A DNA stretch of 64,000 bases from CAZFPA01 sp964520975. GTDB lineage: Bacteria > Bacillota > Negativicutes > Selenomonadales > Selenomonadaceae. Shown here piece after piece: positions 35,494 through 42,894 of the stretch. The notes below the pieces were generated by a model. It had not been told where the DNA came from. It made no database searches and was given only the letters and a program-made list of their open reading frames with translations. The translations under genes were made by a program, and so were the position numbers. Where the stretch lies: assembly GCA_964520975.1 (NCBI GenBank), contig CAZFPA010000005.1, positions 1 through 64,000 on the forward strand, read 5' to 3'. Position 1 is the stretch's first letter, and each line of letters opens with the position of its first letter.

Positions 35494-36486
35494 TCATTCA
35501 CTGGTCCTGTAGTCTATTTTATCAGATAACAGCGCCGCCGCAATACGGAAAATCAAAATGAGCAGTGCCGTGCCGATGATGGCGGACAGGATATAGCCAA
35601 AGGCATCCGGCAATCCCGCAACCGAATACTCCGGGAAGAGCGCCGCGAAGGAAAAGCCATCGAGCATGCCCGTCGGCGTATAGCCCAGCGGGCCGCCACC
35701 GAAGGAAAGCCCGGCCAGGTCCTCGGGGTCCCACTCGCCCCAGGCTGTGCCAGCCGCGAGCAAACCAAGCGGTGTACAGACGATGAGCGCCCCCAGCAGT
35801 CCGTACAGGGAGCGGCCGGCCTGCCCCGTGGTCCCCGTCAGCAGCTGCGGCGCCGTGCGCTGCAGATACGCGAGCACAGCCGTCGTAAAGACGACCTCCG
35901 CCAGTCCGAAAAGGGTCAGATGCCCGGCCATCATGGCCGGCAGCGACACCGCGAGCGGATACGGGCAATAGAGGGCCTGGCCCGCCGCATCCGTAAACAG
36001 CAGGGGCTGGATACCGAATTCCACGGCCGCGCAGAAGGCCGCCATATTGATGCCGAGATAGGCACCGACACCGGCTGCCGCGTAGCTGCCGAAGCGCCGC
36101 CGCAGCTGCCGGTAGATGAAATAGCCCGTGAAGGGCAGCGCAAAGGCCATGTTGAAGCAGTTCGCGCCAAAAGCCAGGATGCCGCCATCACCGAAAAAGA
36201 CCGCCTGGATGAGCAGCGCAACCGTCACCGTCAGGCACGCGGCCCAGGGGCCAAAGAGGATCGCGAGCAGCGTGCCGCCGACCGCATGCCCCGTCGTACC
36301 GCCGGGCAGCGGAATATTGAACATCATGCCCAAAAAGGAAAAGGCCGCCCCGATGCCGAGCAATGGCAGCTGCTCGCGCGGGATTTCCTTCTTCACCTTT
36401 TGCATGGCCGCCGTCCATACAGGCAGCATAGCCAGGCCCAGCACCGCACAGGTCGACGGGCTCAGATAATTCTCGGGAATATGCAT
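35494..36486 (-). CDS. cbiM: Cobalt/nickel transport protein CbiM with C-terminal CbiN-like extension
   Basis: A 330-residue membrane protein. It begins M-H-I-P-E-N-Y-L, the metal-binding N-terminus of CbiM/NikM (Met1-His2 as ligands), and shows G-G-T-T-G-H-A-V-G-G-T near residue 63. CbiM alone is about 220 residues. The extra 110 residues carry an extracytoplasmic segment and a final helix like CbiN/PDGLE domains, so this is probably a CbiMN fusion. The metal (Co or Ni) is unresolved and no cobalamin genes are visible nearby. Confidence 0.87.
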   Translation of the reverse strand: MHIPENYLSPSTCAVLGLAMLPVWTAAMQKVKKEIPREQLPLLGIGAAFSFLGMMFNIPLPGGTTGHAVGGTLLAILFGPWAACLTVTVALLIQAVFFGDGGILAFGANCFNMAFALPFTGYFIYRQLRRRFGSYAAAGVGAYLGINMAAFCAAVEFGIQPLLFTDAAGQALYCPYPLAVSLPAMMAGHLTLFGLAEVVFTTAVLAYLQRTAPQLLTGTTGQAGRSLYGLLGALIVCTPLGLLAAGTAWGEWDPEDLAGLSFGGGPLGYTPTGMLDGFSFAALFPEYSVAGLPDAFGYILSAIIGTALLILIFRIAAALLSDKIDYRTSE

Positions 36487-36542
36487 GCAATCACGTCCTC
36501 ATTATAAGTTGCTGTCCTGCCTTGTCCCTAAGCAGAAAAAAA

Positions 36543-36567
36543 CAGCGTAAATTTCTCTACGCTGCTA
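36543..36567 (-). terminator. Hairpin with U-tract upstream of cbiM
   Basis: CAGCGTA and TACGCTG form a seven-base stem followed by seven T on the minus strand. It lies after the response-regulator gene and about 57 bases before cbiM. It may end the regulator transcript or attenuate cbiM. Confidence 0.7.
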
Positions 36568-36593
36568 TTGTACCCCAGGCGCCGCCTGACCGG
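36565..36593 (-). promoter_or_regulatory. Possible cbiM promoter with palindrome
   Basis: TACAAT (-10-like) on the minus strand, 17 bases from a poor -35. The spacer contains the inverted repeat CAGGCG-C-CGCCTG (36576-36588), a possible metal-regulator operator. The weak -35 makes this tentative. Confidence 0.4.
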
Positions 36594-36633
36594 AAGCCCA
36601 TAGGGGGGATATTGTTTTCACGGTATTCCGGCA

Positions 36634-37680
36634 TCAGTGAAAAGTTCGCGAACGATACAGCTGCCGGTATTCTGTCGGTGTCATGCCTGTATAGGCCTTG
36701 AAGAGCTGCCGGAAGTAATCGGGATTGCTGTAGCCAAGCCGTGCACTGATCTCATAGTTCCGGGCCTTACTGGCAGCCAGCAGTTCCTTGCCCCGCTCCA
36801 TCTTCATGCGCATCACAAATGCCGCAAAATTCACGCCCGTGCGGCGCTTGAAGAGCCGCCCCGCATAATCGGCACTGATGCCGAGCGCTGCCGCCGCGCC
36901 ATGCAGGGAAACATCGTGCTCCAGTGTGGACTGTACCTGCTCACACAGCGCCCGCAGCAGGCTCCGCGCATCGGCGAGCTCATAGCGCCTGACCTGGGAA
37001 AACAGAACTCCCGCACGGGTCATGAAATCAGCCGCCACGACGGCCGCGCTTCCCTCATCCTCCTCGAGGTTCCGTACCCAGGGAAAACGCCGGTCAAACG
37101 AACGGCAGATCTCATCCATACATTCGCTGAGCATGAGACGGCGTTCATCCGGGGGCATGACTGCGGCTGTCTGCTGGAGCTGACGACAGGCCGGCAGGAA
37201 TTCCGGACTGCCGGAAAACAGCAGCAGTTCAAGACGCTCCTGATGTTCCGATGACAGGAACTCGCGGGCTGTATCTTTTTCCATCGTTTCCGTCGGCACC
37301 CCCTGCTGCCGATGCAAAAAAATTGCGGCACGCTGCAGCAGGCTGCCGAACGCCTCAGCCGAAAAAGGCTTCGTGAGATAATCGAATACGCCGAGCCGTA
37401 TGCCCTGCTGCGCGTAGGAAAAATCACGATAAGAACTCAACAGCACCGTACAGACATGTTCGCCCTTGGCCTGCACGGCCTCAAGGAATTCAATGCCATC
37501 CATATCCGGCAGCCGGATATCCGCTACCAGCAGGTCTATCTTTTTTTCGCCCAGCCATTCCAGCGCCTCCTGCCCGCTCGCAGCGGCCTCCGGCACCGCA
37601 AAGCCAAAGCGCCGCCAGGGAAACCGCCGGAATACATACCGTGCGGACCGATCCTCATCCAAAACCAAAACCCTGTACAT
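36634..37680 (-). CDS. Response regulator with AraC-type DNA-binding domain
   Basis: A 348-residue regulator. The receiver domain (residues 1-120) has V-L-D-E-D near 6, the phosphorylated Asp in LLVADIRLPDMDG near 52 and the Lys in YLTKPF near 104. A linker region (130-240) precedes two AraC helix-turn-helix motifs at the C-terminus (about 245-345), ending G-M-T-P-T-E-Y-R-Q-L-Y. ATG 37680 follows GGAGGG. No kinase gene is adjacent, so it is an orphan by position. A copy of the promoter repeat and a terminator-like hairpin lie in its upstream region. Confidence 0.92.
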   Translation of the reverse strand: MYRVLVLDEDRSARYVFRRFPWRRFGFAVPEAAASGQEALEWLGEKKIDLLVADIRLPDMDGIEFLEAVQAKGEHVCTVLLSSYRDFSYAQQGIRLGVFDYLTKPFSAEAFGSLLQRAAIFLHRQQGVPTETMEKDTAREFLSSEHQERLELLLFSGSPEFLPACRQLQQTAAVMPPDERRLMLSECMDEICRSFDRRFPWVRNLEEDEGSAAVVAADFMTRAGVLFSQVRRYELADARSLLRALCEQVQSTLEHDVSLHGAAAALGISADYAGRLFKRRTGVNFAAFVMRMKMERGKELLAASKARNYEISARLGYSNPDYFRQLFKAYTGMTPTEYRQLYRSRTFH

Positions 37681-37710
37681 ACTCGTTCCCTCCACCCTTT
37701 GCAAAGCAAA

Positions 37711-37755
37711 AAGGCACAGCGAATCCTGAATCCACGATTCAGGCCACTGTGCCTT
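37711..37755 (-). terminator. Terminator-like hairpin in the response-regulator leader
   Basis: The outer stem AAGGCACAG/CTGTGCCTT and the inner stem CCTGAATC/GATTCAGG are followed by TTTTT on the minus strand. It lies between the repeat-borne promoter (37783-37812) and the gene start at 37680, so it would attenuate that transcript. Confidence 0.75.
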
Positions 37756-37782
37756 GATTTCTTTCTATATACTATTATATGT

Positions 37783-37812
37783 ATTATAACGCAAGTGTTC
37801 AAGATTTCGCAA
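37783..37812 (-). repeat. Dispersed promoter repeat, copy F (towards response regulator)
   Basis: The minus strand shows TTGCGA (37807-37812), 18 bases, then TATAAT (37783-37788). An imperfect form of the palindrome and the upstream AAACGCTGATG segment shared with copy B are also present. Confidence 0.78.
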
Positions 37813-37959
37813 GCAAAATCATTCCCATCAGCGTTTCTGCGAGGCAGAAGATCTCAACGCGCCGCTTCTTATTTGCAGTTGCGCCCGCCACCGATAGCAC
37901 TGCGGGATATCCTGTTCCGGATGATCATGCAAACGAACGCGGTTTTTCATCAAAAATTT
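37813..37959. other. Non-coding repeat flank
   Basis: No gene seen. The segment at about 37855-37895 (…TTGCGCCCGCCACC) resembles segments beside copies H (44.8 kb) and I (50.57 kb), and seems to be the outer part of the same repeat family. Confidence 0.5.
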
Positions 37960-37997
37960 AAGGTATCGTTCATTATCTTCCTAACGAACGATACCTT
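37960..37997 (+). promoter_or_regulatory. Perfect 12-bp inverted repeat upstream of the thioesterase operon
   Basis: AAGGTATCGTTC (37960-37971) and GAACGATACCTT (37986-37997) are perfect complements separated by 14 bases. No T-run follows. The site ends at the -35 region of a TATAAT promoter, so it is a likely activator or repressor operator. Confidence 0.65.
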
Positions 37998-38018
37998 ATA
38001 GTTATCGCATGAATGTAA

Positions 38019-38024
38019 TATAAT
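38019..38024 (+). promoter_or_regulatory. -10 of the thioesterase-decarboxylase beta operon
   Basis: A perfect TATAAT with a weak -35 (TTATAG 17 bases upstream). The adjacent inverted repeat suggests regulator-dependent use. Confidence 0.55.
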
Positions 38025-38157
38025 TATTTTACTTTTCTGAAATAAAAAATTAGAATATAGCTATGACTATTGGTATTAGGAGCCAGTCCGCCAGGCAGCT
38101 CACAGAAAGTGCCGGACGGCCAGAAAGAATAGTTAAAAAATTTTTGGAGGGATTTTC

Positions 38158-38583
38158 ATGTTCGACTTACGCAAATTTTTAAACGAAGGCCAGAATTCCA
38201 TGATCAGCAAAGTAGTCCAGCGCTCGGATACGGCCGTCGAGTACTCTAATGAGCTCAACGACCTGCTGGCTACGCCGGCCTGTGTCCACATGGCCATCGA
38301 ATCGGCCATCGAGACCATCGACAAATACCTGCCGGATGGCTTCATCAGCGTCGGCTCTTCCATCCGCTTCGTGCACACTGCTCCGACCTCGCTCGGCATG
38401 ACCGTGACCATCCGCACCTCGATCATCGCAATCGGCGATCACGACGTGCTGCTTGACATCAAAGCCTGGGATGAGCAGGGTGAAATCGGCCACGGCCAGC
38501 ACCGCCGCGCCATCGTGAACAAGGAACAGCTCATCGCAAAGGCCGAGGAGCGTACGCATTTCCTGACGAAACGCAATTCCTGA
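38158..38583 (+). CDS. FlK-like hotdog-fold thioesterase
   Basis: A 141-residue single-hotdog protein of the fluoroacetyl-CoA thioesterase (FlK) type. The family triad is visible as Thr39 in ATPACV, Glu48 in AIESA and His73 in FVHTAPTSLGM. It should hydrolyse a short acyl-CoA. GGAGGG precedes the ATG. It is the first gene of a three-gene unit with a small membrane peptide and a decarboxylase beta subunit, which suggests a link to acyl-CoA turnover at a sodium-pumping decarboxylase. Substrate is unknown. Confidence 0.85.
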   Translation: MFDLRKFLNEGQNSMISKVVQRSDTAVEYSNELNDLLATPACVHMAIESAIETIDKYLPDGFISVGSSIRFVHTAPTSLGMTVTIRTSIIAIGDHDVLLDIKAWDEQGEIGHGQHRRAIVNKEQLIAKAEERTHFLTKRNS

Positions 38584-38606
38584 TAAAAAAATTGAGGTGA
38601 TATAGA

Positions 38607-38759
38607 ATGGGCGTTTTACCCGATACCATGTCCGGTGCCTGGATACTCAGCGGTATCGATTTTCTGCTGAGCTTTGTCTTTATTTCATTCATCGGCGTAA
38701 TCTTGTACTTTTTTCCACATTTAAACAGTCTGGGCGAAATCAAAGAGAAAAAAAGGTAA
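38607..38759 (+). CDS. Small single-span membrane protein, OadG/MmdE-like by position
   Basis: A 50-residue peptide: a short N-terminal stretch, one hydrophobic helix (about residues 15-37, I-D-F-L-L-S-F-V-F-I-S-F-I-G-V-I-L-Y), and a charged tail ending E-K-K-R. GAGGTG lies seven bases before the ATG. It sits 23 bases after the thioesterase gene and 27 before the beta subunit. Na+-decarboxylases carry small single-span subunits (OadG, MmdD/E) that hold the complex together, so this may be one. Sequence alone is too short to prove it. Confidence 0.7.
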   Translation: MGVLPDTMSGAWILSGIDFLLSFVFISFIGVILYFFPHLNSLGEIKEKKR

Positions 38760-38786
38760 CCCTTTAAAATTGATGGAGGAATATGA

Positions 38787-39914
38787 ATGGATAACTTATT
38801 TGTCACCCTGCTGAGCGAACTGCTGAACCAGACAGGGCTGATGTCTATCACCCTTGGCAATATCATCATGATCATCGTCGGTGCCATCCTGCTCTATCTC
38901 GGCATCGTCAAGAAATACGAGCCGTTCCTGCTTGTCGGTATCGGCCTCTCCTGTATCGTAGCCAACGTACCTGGCTCGGAGCTCACCAAGGAAGGCGGTC
39001 TCTTCTACATCGCCTACCAGGGCGTTGAAAAGCTCATCCTGCCGCCGCTCATCTTCCTGGGCGTAGGCGCCATGACAGATTTCGGTCCGATGATCGCAAA
39101 TCCAAGTCTCGTCATCCTGGGTGCGGCTGCGCATCTCGGTATCTTCGTTGCCCTCATCGGTGCCAAGCTCTCCGGCTTCACACTCGCTGAGGCATGCTCC
39201 ATCGGCATCATCGGTGGTGCTGACGGCCCGATGGCCATCTACACGACCATGAAGCTCGCGCCGCATCTGCTGCCGCAGATCTCGGTAGCCGCTTACTCCT
39301 ATATGGCCCTGATGCCGCTCATCCAGCCGCCGGTCATGAAGCTCCTCACCAACAAGGAAGAGCGCCAGATCATGATGAAGCAGCCGCGTTATGTATCCCG
39401 TCTTGAGAAGATCGTCTTCCCGGTTGTCATTGCAATCATTGTAAATCTTTTCCTGCCGCCGGTAGCACCGCTCATCACGATGCTCATGCTGGGCAATCTC
39501 ATGCGTGAGTGCCTCTGCGTCGACCGCCTGGCAGAAACCGCATCCAATGCACTGCTGAACGTCGTCACCATGGTACTCACGGTCGCCATCGGCTCCACAA
39601 TGGCCGCGGATACCTTCCTGACAGCTGATACGCTCATCATCATCGCCCTTGGTCTTGTAGCCTTCGTATTCGGCACCGGCTCCGGTGTTGTCTGCGCCAA
39701 GCTCATGAACAAGATCACCGGTGGCAAGATCAACCCGCTCATCGGCTCCGCCGGCATCGCCTCGGTTCCGATCGCAGCCCGTGTATCCCATCTGGTAGGC
39801 CAGCGGGAAAACAAGAACAACTTCCTCATCATGCATGCCATGGGACCAAACCTCGCCGGTGTATTCGGCACAGCAATCTCGGGTGGTATCATGCTCGCTC
39901 TCCTCGGCGGCTGA
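38787..39914 (+). CDS. Sodium-translocating decarboxylase beta subunit (OadB/MmdB/GcdB family)
   Basis: A 375-residue membrane subunit that couples decarboxylation of biotin-bound carboxyl groups to Na+ export. Multiple helices surround the conserved ion-path motif I-G-I-I-G-G-A-D-G-P near residue 146 and the C-terminal N-F-L-I-M-H-A-M-G-P-N-L-A-G-V near 345, both hallmarks of the family. ATG 38787 is preceded by GGAGG. No carboxyltransferase alpha or biotin-carrier gene is present in the window, so those must be elsewhere. The substrate (oxaloacetate, methylmalonyl-CoA or glutaconyl-CoA) cannot be decided. Confidence 0.95.
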   Translation: MDNLFVTLLSELLNQTGLMSITLGNIIMIIVGAILLYLGIVKKYEPFLLVGIGLSCIVANVPGSELTKEGGLFYIAYQGVEKLILPPLIFLGVGAMTDFGPMIANPSLVILGAAAHLGIFVALIGAKLSGFTLAEACSIGIIGGADGPMAIYTTMKLAPHLLPQISVAAYSYMALMPLIQPPVMKLLTNKEERQIMMKQPRYVSRLEKIVFPVVIAIIVNLFLPPVAPLITMLMLGNLMRECLCVDRLAETASNALLNVVTMVLTVAIGSTMAADTFLTADTLIIIALGLVAFVFGTGSGVVCAKLMNKITGGKINPLIGSAGIASVPIAARVSHLVGQRENKNNFLIMHAMGPNLAGVFGTAISGGIMLALLGG

Positions 39915-39985
39915 TCGTCCCCTGCAATCCTTGAACAGGAAATATATGAGCAATGCTTTTTCCAGGGAAGCTTTCCCTGCAGCAG

Positions 39986-40026
39986 AAAGAGCGGGACAGT
40001 GCACCTCAGCACTGTCCCGCTCTTTT
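39986..40026. terminator. Bidirectional terminator
   Basis: AAAGAGCGGGACAGTGC and its complement form a 17-base stem around a six-base loop, with T on one side and A on the other. It serves the beta-subunit operon and the convergent transglutaminase gene. Confidence 0.93.
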
Positions 40027-40042
40027 GTTGTTCCAACGTTTC

Positions 40043-41440
40043 TCAGGAACCGCTCAGCGCAGCGGTGAAATCCCGGGAAATTTCCTCGATGAGCCCCGGC
40101 GTTTCCGCGGCTGACAGCCGCTCGATCTCCGCCATCAGCACATCCTCCGTAATCCGTGCCTGCAGATCGTTGCGGAATTTTTCGGCCATGGCCGCACTCA
40201 TATGGGCGGTATCCGTTCTGGCCAGCACCGCATCACAGCGGCGGCCGCATTCCTGCAGATAAGCATCACTGGACGCATAGGCCTCCATCGGCCGCACGAT
40301 GCGTGCCTCCGCTTTCTGATAGGCCTGCGTGAACAACGACTCAAACAGCGCGTCATTGCCCACGAGCCGGGAGAGATTCTCATCGGACTGCGTTGCAAGC
40401 ACGCCGATGATGATCTGCTTCGACAGATCCGTCATGCGGCGCTCCAGCGGCGAAGCCGCCGTATCAGCTGTGGTCTTGTCCAGGTCGCTGATGATGGCCT
40501 GCCGGATGCCGCGATAGACCTCGGCCGGTGCATTGGGCTGAGATGGCTCCGGCACGGAGGCCGTCTCCGGACCATTCGGCACATAATCCGTCGGACTGAT
40601 GGGATACGCACTCGTGAACTGCGGCGTACAATACTCCGCATCCAGCGTATGGTCGCGGCTGAGCTTGTCCGAACCGATCAGGAAATAATCGTAGGTGAGC
40701 TGCGGTGCCGCCCCGACAGGGTCATCCCAGGTCGTATCGAGGAAATACCAGGCGTTCCCGAGCTTCACGATATTCCAGGCATGGCTCTCCCCTGCATAGC
40801 CGCCCACGAAGCGGCAGGGAATGCCGAGCTCCGTAAGCAGTTTGTAGGTCAGCAGCGCATAGCCCTGGCAGACGGTACTCTGCTCCTCGATGCCCTGATA
40901 GGCTGTATAGCGTGTAAGGCTGTTATCGTAGGTGATGCGATTCACCACATAGTCATGCACGTTCCGGATGGTCTCGTAGTCGTTGCTGCCGCGCAGCGAC
41001 GGCAGCACAGCCGCAACATCCTGGTTCACCGTCTGCAGCCAGTTCTCCGGCTCCCGATAGGTTATATTGAATACAAATTCTGTCTGATCGGAGATGGCCG
41101 GCATATTCACCTGTGCAAAGGATATGTTGTGCTGCAGATAATCAAAGTCATCACTGCTGCCGCTTTGATGGATGGCATACGCCTTCTGCAGCAGATCATT
41201 GAGGTCACCGTCATAGATATCCTCATAGTTTCCATCATAGGTGATGGAAAAGTCCGTCCTGCGGAGCAGCAGGTTCTCATAGAGCGCCTGCACAAACGCA
41301 TCCGGCGTGGCAACCTCGGCTGCCGCGGCCTCCACCGGTGCCGACAATACGGCCAGACCCGGCAGGGCCGGCAGCGGCAGCACGGGTGCCCCGGTCAGGC
41401 AGGCCAGTGCCAGCGCCGCCGCAAGCTTTTTGATCCTCAT
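40043..41440 (-). CDS. Exported transglutaminase-like protein
   Basis: A 465-residue exported protein with a signal peptide (about residues 1-40) and a transglutaminase-like protease core. The triad is Cys in S-T-V-C-Q-G-Y-A near 190, His in E-S-H-A-W-N near 228 and Asp in F-L-D-T-T-W-D-D near 244. The C-terminal third (about 315-460) is helical and unassigned. It could crosslink or cleave envelope peptides or proteins. It sits after trpS by 24 bases and may be read through from it. Confidence 0.85.
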   Translation of the reverse strand: MRIKKLAAALALACLTGAPVLPLPALPGLAVLSAPVEAAAAEVATPDAFVQALYENLLLRRTDFSITYDGNYEDIYDGDLNDLLQKAYAIHQSGSSDDFDYLQHNISFAQVNMPAISDQTEFVFNITYREPENWLQTVNQDVAAVLPSLRGSNDYETIRNVHDYVVNRITYDNSLTRYTAYQGIEEQSTVCQGYALLTYKLLTELGIPCRFVGGYAGESHAWNIVKLGNAWYFLDTTWDDPVGAAPQLTYDYFLIGSDKLSRDHTLDAEYCTPQFTSAYPISPTDYVPNGPETASVPEPSQPNAPAEVYRGIRQAIISDLDKTTADTAASPLERRMTDLSKQIIIGVLATQSDENLSRLVGNDALFESLFTQAYQKAEARIVRPMEAYASSDAYLQECGRRCDAVLARTDTAHMSAAMAEKFRNDLQARITEDVLMAEIERLSAAETPGLIEEISRDFTAALSGS

Positions 41441-41464
41441 CGATATCGCATCCCCTTCCGCTGC

Positions 41465-42484
41465 TTATTTCTCGAGCAGCAAACCGATCTTTTTCTTGGT
41501 CTTCGTAAGCGTGCGGCGGGAAATCTTATCCGCGATCTCAGCCCCGCGGCGCATCTGCTCCTCCAGGTATGTGCGTTCCTTCATGAGCTCCTCATATTTC
41601 TCCCGGACCGGACGCAGCGCTTCCGCAACGCATTCGCCGACAGCCGTCTTGAAATCGCCATAGCCCCTGCCCGCAAACTCAGCCGTGATCTCTTCCATCG
41701 TTTTGCCGTTGATGGCGGAATAGATGGTCATGAGATTGTTGATGCCCGCCTTGCCCTCGCGGTAGCAGACCTCCATATCGCTGTCCGTCACAGCGCTCTT
41801 GAATTTCCGGATGATGGTCTTTTCATCATCGAGAATCGAAATGGTCGCTTTCGGATTCGTATCCGATTTGCTCATCTTGCTGGTCGGGTCCTGCAGGCTC
41901 ATCACGCGCGCACCAGCCTTCGGGAAATAGCCCTCCGGCAGCTTGAAGGTTTCGCCATAGGTATGATTGAAGCGCGTCGCGATATCGCGCGTAAACTCGA
42001 GATGCTGCGTCTGGTCAGCACCGACCGGCACATAATCCGCCTGATACAGCAGGATATCGCCTGCCATGAGCGACGGATAGGTAAAGAGGCCCGCATTGAT
42101 GTTCTCCGGGTGCTTGCTGGATTTATCCTTGAACTGCGTCATGCGCGAAAGCTCCCCGAACTGCGAGCAGCAGGACAGGATCCAGCCCATCTCCGCATGG
42201 TTATGCACATGGCTCTGCACGAAAATCAGGCTCTTCTCCGGATCGATGCCGCAGGCCAGCAGCAGCGCAAAGGCCTGCAGTGTCTGCTGACGGCGCACCT
42301 TCGGGTCGATGTGGATGGTCAGCGAGTGAAGGTCCGCGATGAAGTAATAGCACTGGTATTCCTCCTGCATCTTCTGCCAGTTCAGCACCGCGCCGAGATA
42401 GTTGCCGAGTGTGAATACCCCCGTCGGCTGGATGCCGCTGAGGATGATTTTCTTTTTTGCTTCCGCATTCTGTACATTTTCCAT
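41465..42484 (-). CDS. trpS: Tryptophanyl-tRNA synthetase
   Basis: Charges tRNA-Trp with tryptophan. This is a 339-residue class I enzyme with the HIGH-like motif TLGNYLGA near residue 25 and KMSKSD near 200. The ribosome site AAGGAG lies just before the ATG. A complete tryptophan-type T-box leader precedes it (42515-42822), so it is induced when tRNA-Trp is uncharged. Confidence 0.98.
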   Translation of the reverse strand: MENVQNAEAKKKIILSGIQPTGVFTLGNYLGAVLNWQKMQEEYQCYYFIADLHSLTIHIDPKVRRQQTLQAFALLLACGIDPEKSLIFVQSHVHNHAEMGWILSCCSQFGELSRMTQFKDKSSKHPENINAGLFTYPSLMAGDILLYQADYVPVGADQTQHLEFTRDIATRFNHTYGETFKLPEGYFPKAGARVMSLQDPTSKMSKSDTNPKATISILDDEKTIIRKFKSAVTDSDMEVCYREGKAGINNLMTIYSAINGKTMEEITAEFAGRGYGDFKTAVGECVAEALRPVREKYEELMKERTYLEEQMRRGAEIADKISRRTLTKTKKKIGLLLEK

Positions 42485-42514
42485 GATCTTAGCTCCTTTT
42501 TCCGCCAGGAACGC

Positions 42515-42800
42515 AAAAAGTCCCTGGCAGTATAATAGTATACTGCCAGGGACGAATACTCAATTCGCGGTGCCACCCTGGTTCACAGACGATAGCGGCA
42601 AAGCCAGCTGGTTTGTGCTCTTGATGGAAGCAGCTCTCTGCTCCGGGCAACTCACGTGTGCCGGCCGTCGCAGCCTACTGGCTCCAGTCCGGAGCTTTCG
42701 GTGCGCCCTCAGCGACCCATTTGTCAGCCTGTCTTTCATCCGGCTCTCAGCAGCCCGGACTCTCTGGGGAAGCATGACTGACGTTACTCTCGCTTCAACG
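42515..42800 (-). promoter_or_regulatory. T-box leader (tryptophan specifier)
   Basis: The conserved T-box AGGGTGGCACCGCG is at 42566-42579. The terminator stem GTCCCTGGCAGTATA and its complement (42520-42553), followed by TTTTT, competes with it. Stem I carries A-A-A-T-G-G-G, giving a UGG (Trp) specifier at 42717-42719, consistent with trpS downstream. Confidence 0.95.
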
Positions 42801-42816
42801 GTTTAAGATTGCTTCT

Positions 42817-42846
42817 ATCATAGCATCCGGCAGCCCGTATTGTCAA
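42817..42846 (-). promoter_or_regulatory. trpS promoter
   Basis: Minus-strand TTGACA (42841-42846), 18 bases, TATGAT (42817-42822). Confidence 0.85.
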
Positions 42847-42894
42847 GGCTCCCGCCGCTTCTGCGCCCTGTCGGCAGACGCCCTGCCGCCGGCT

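Noticed and set aside
40202..42535. A 777-codon plus-strand frame across the transglutaminase gene and trpS
   Set aside because: It spans two real minus-strand genes and their spacer, with no domain or ribosome site.
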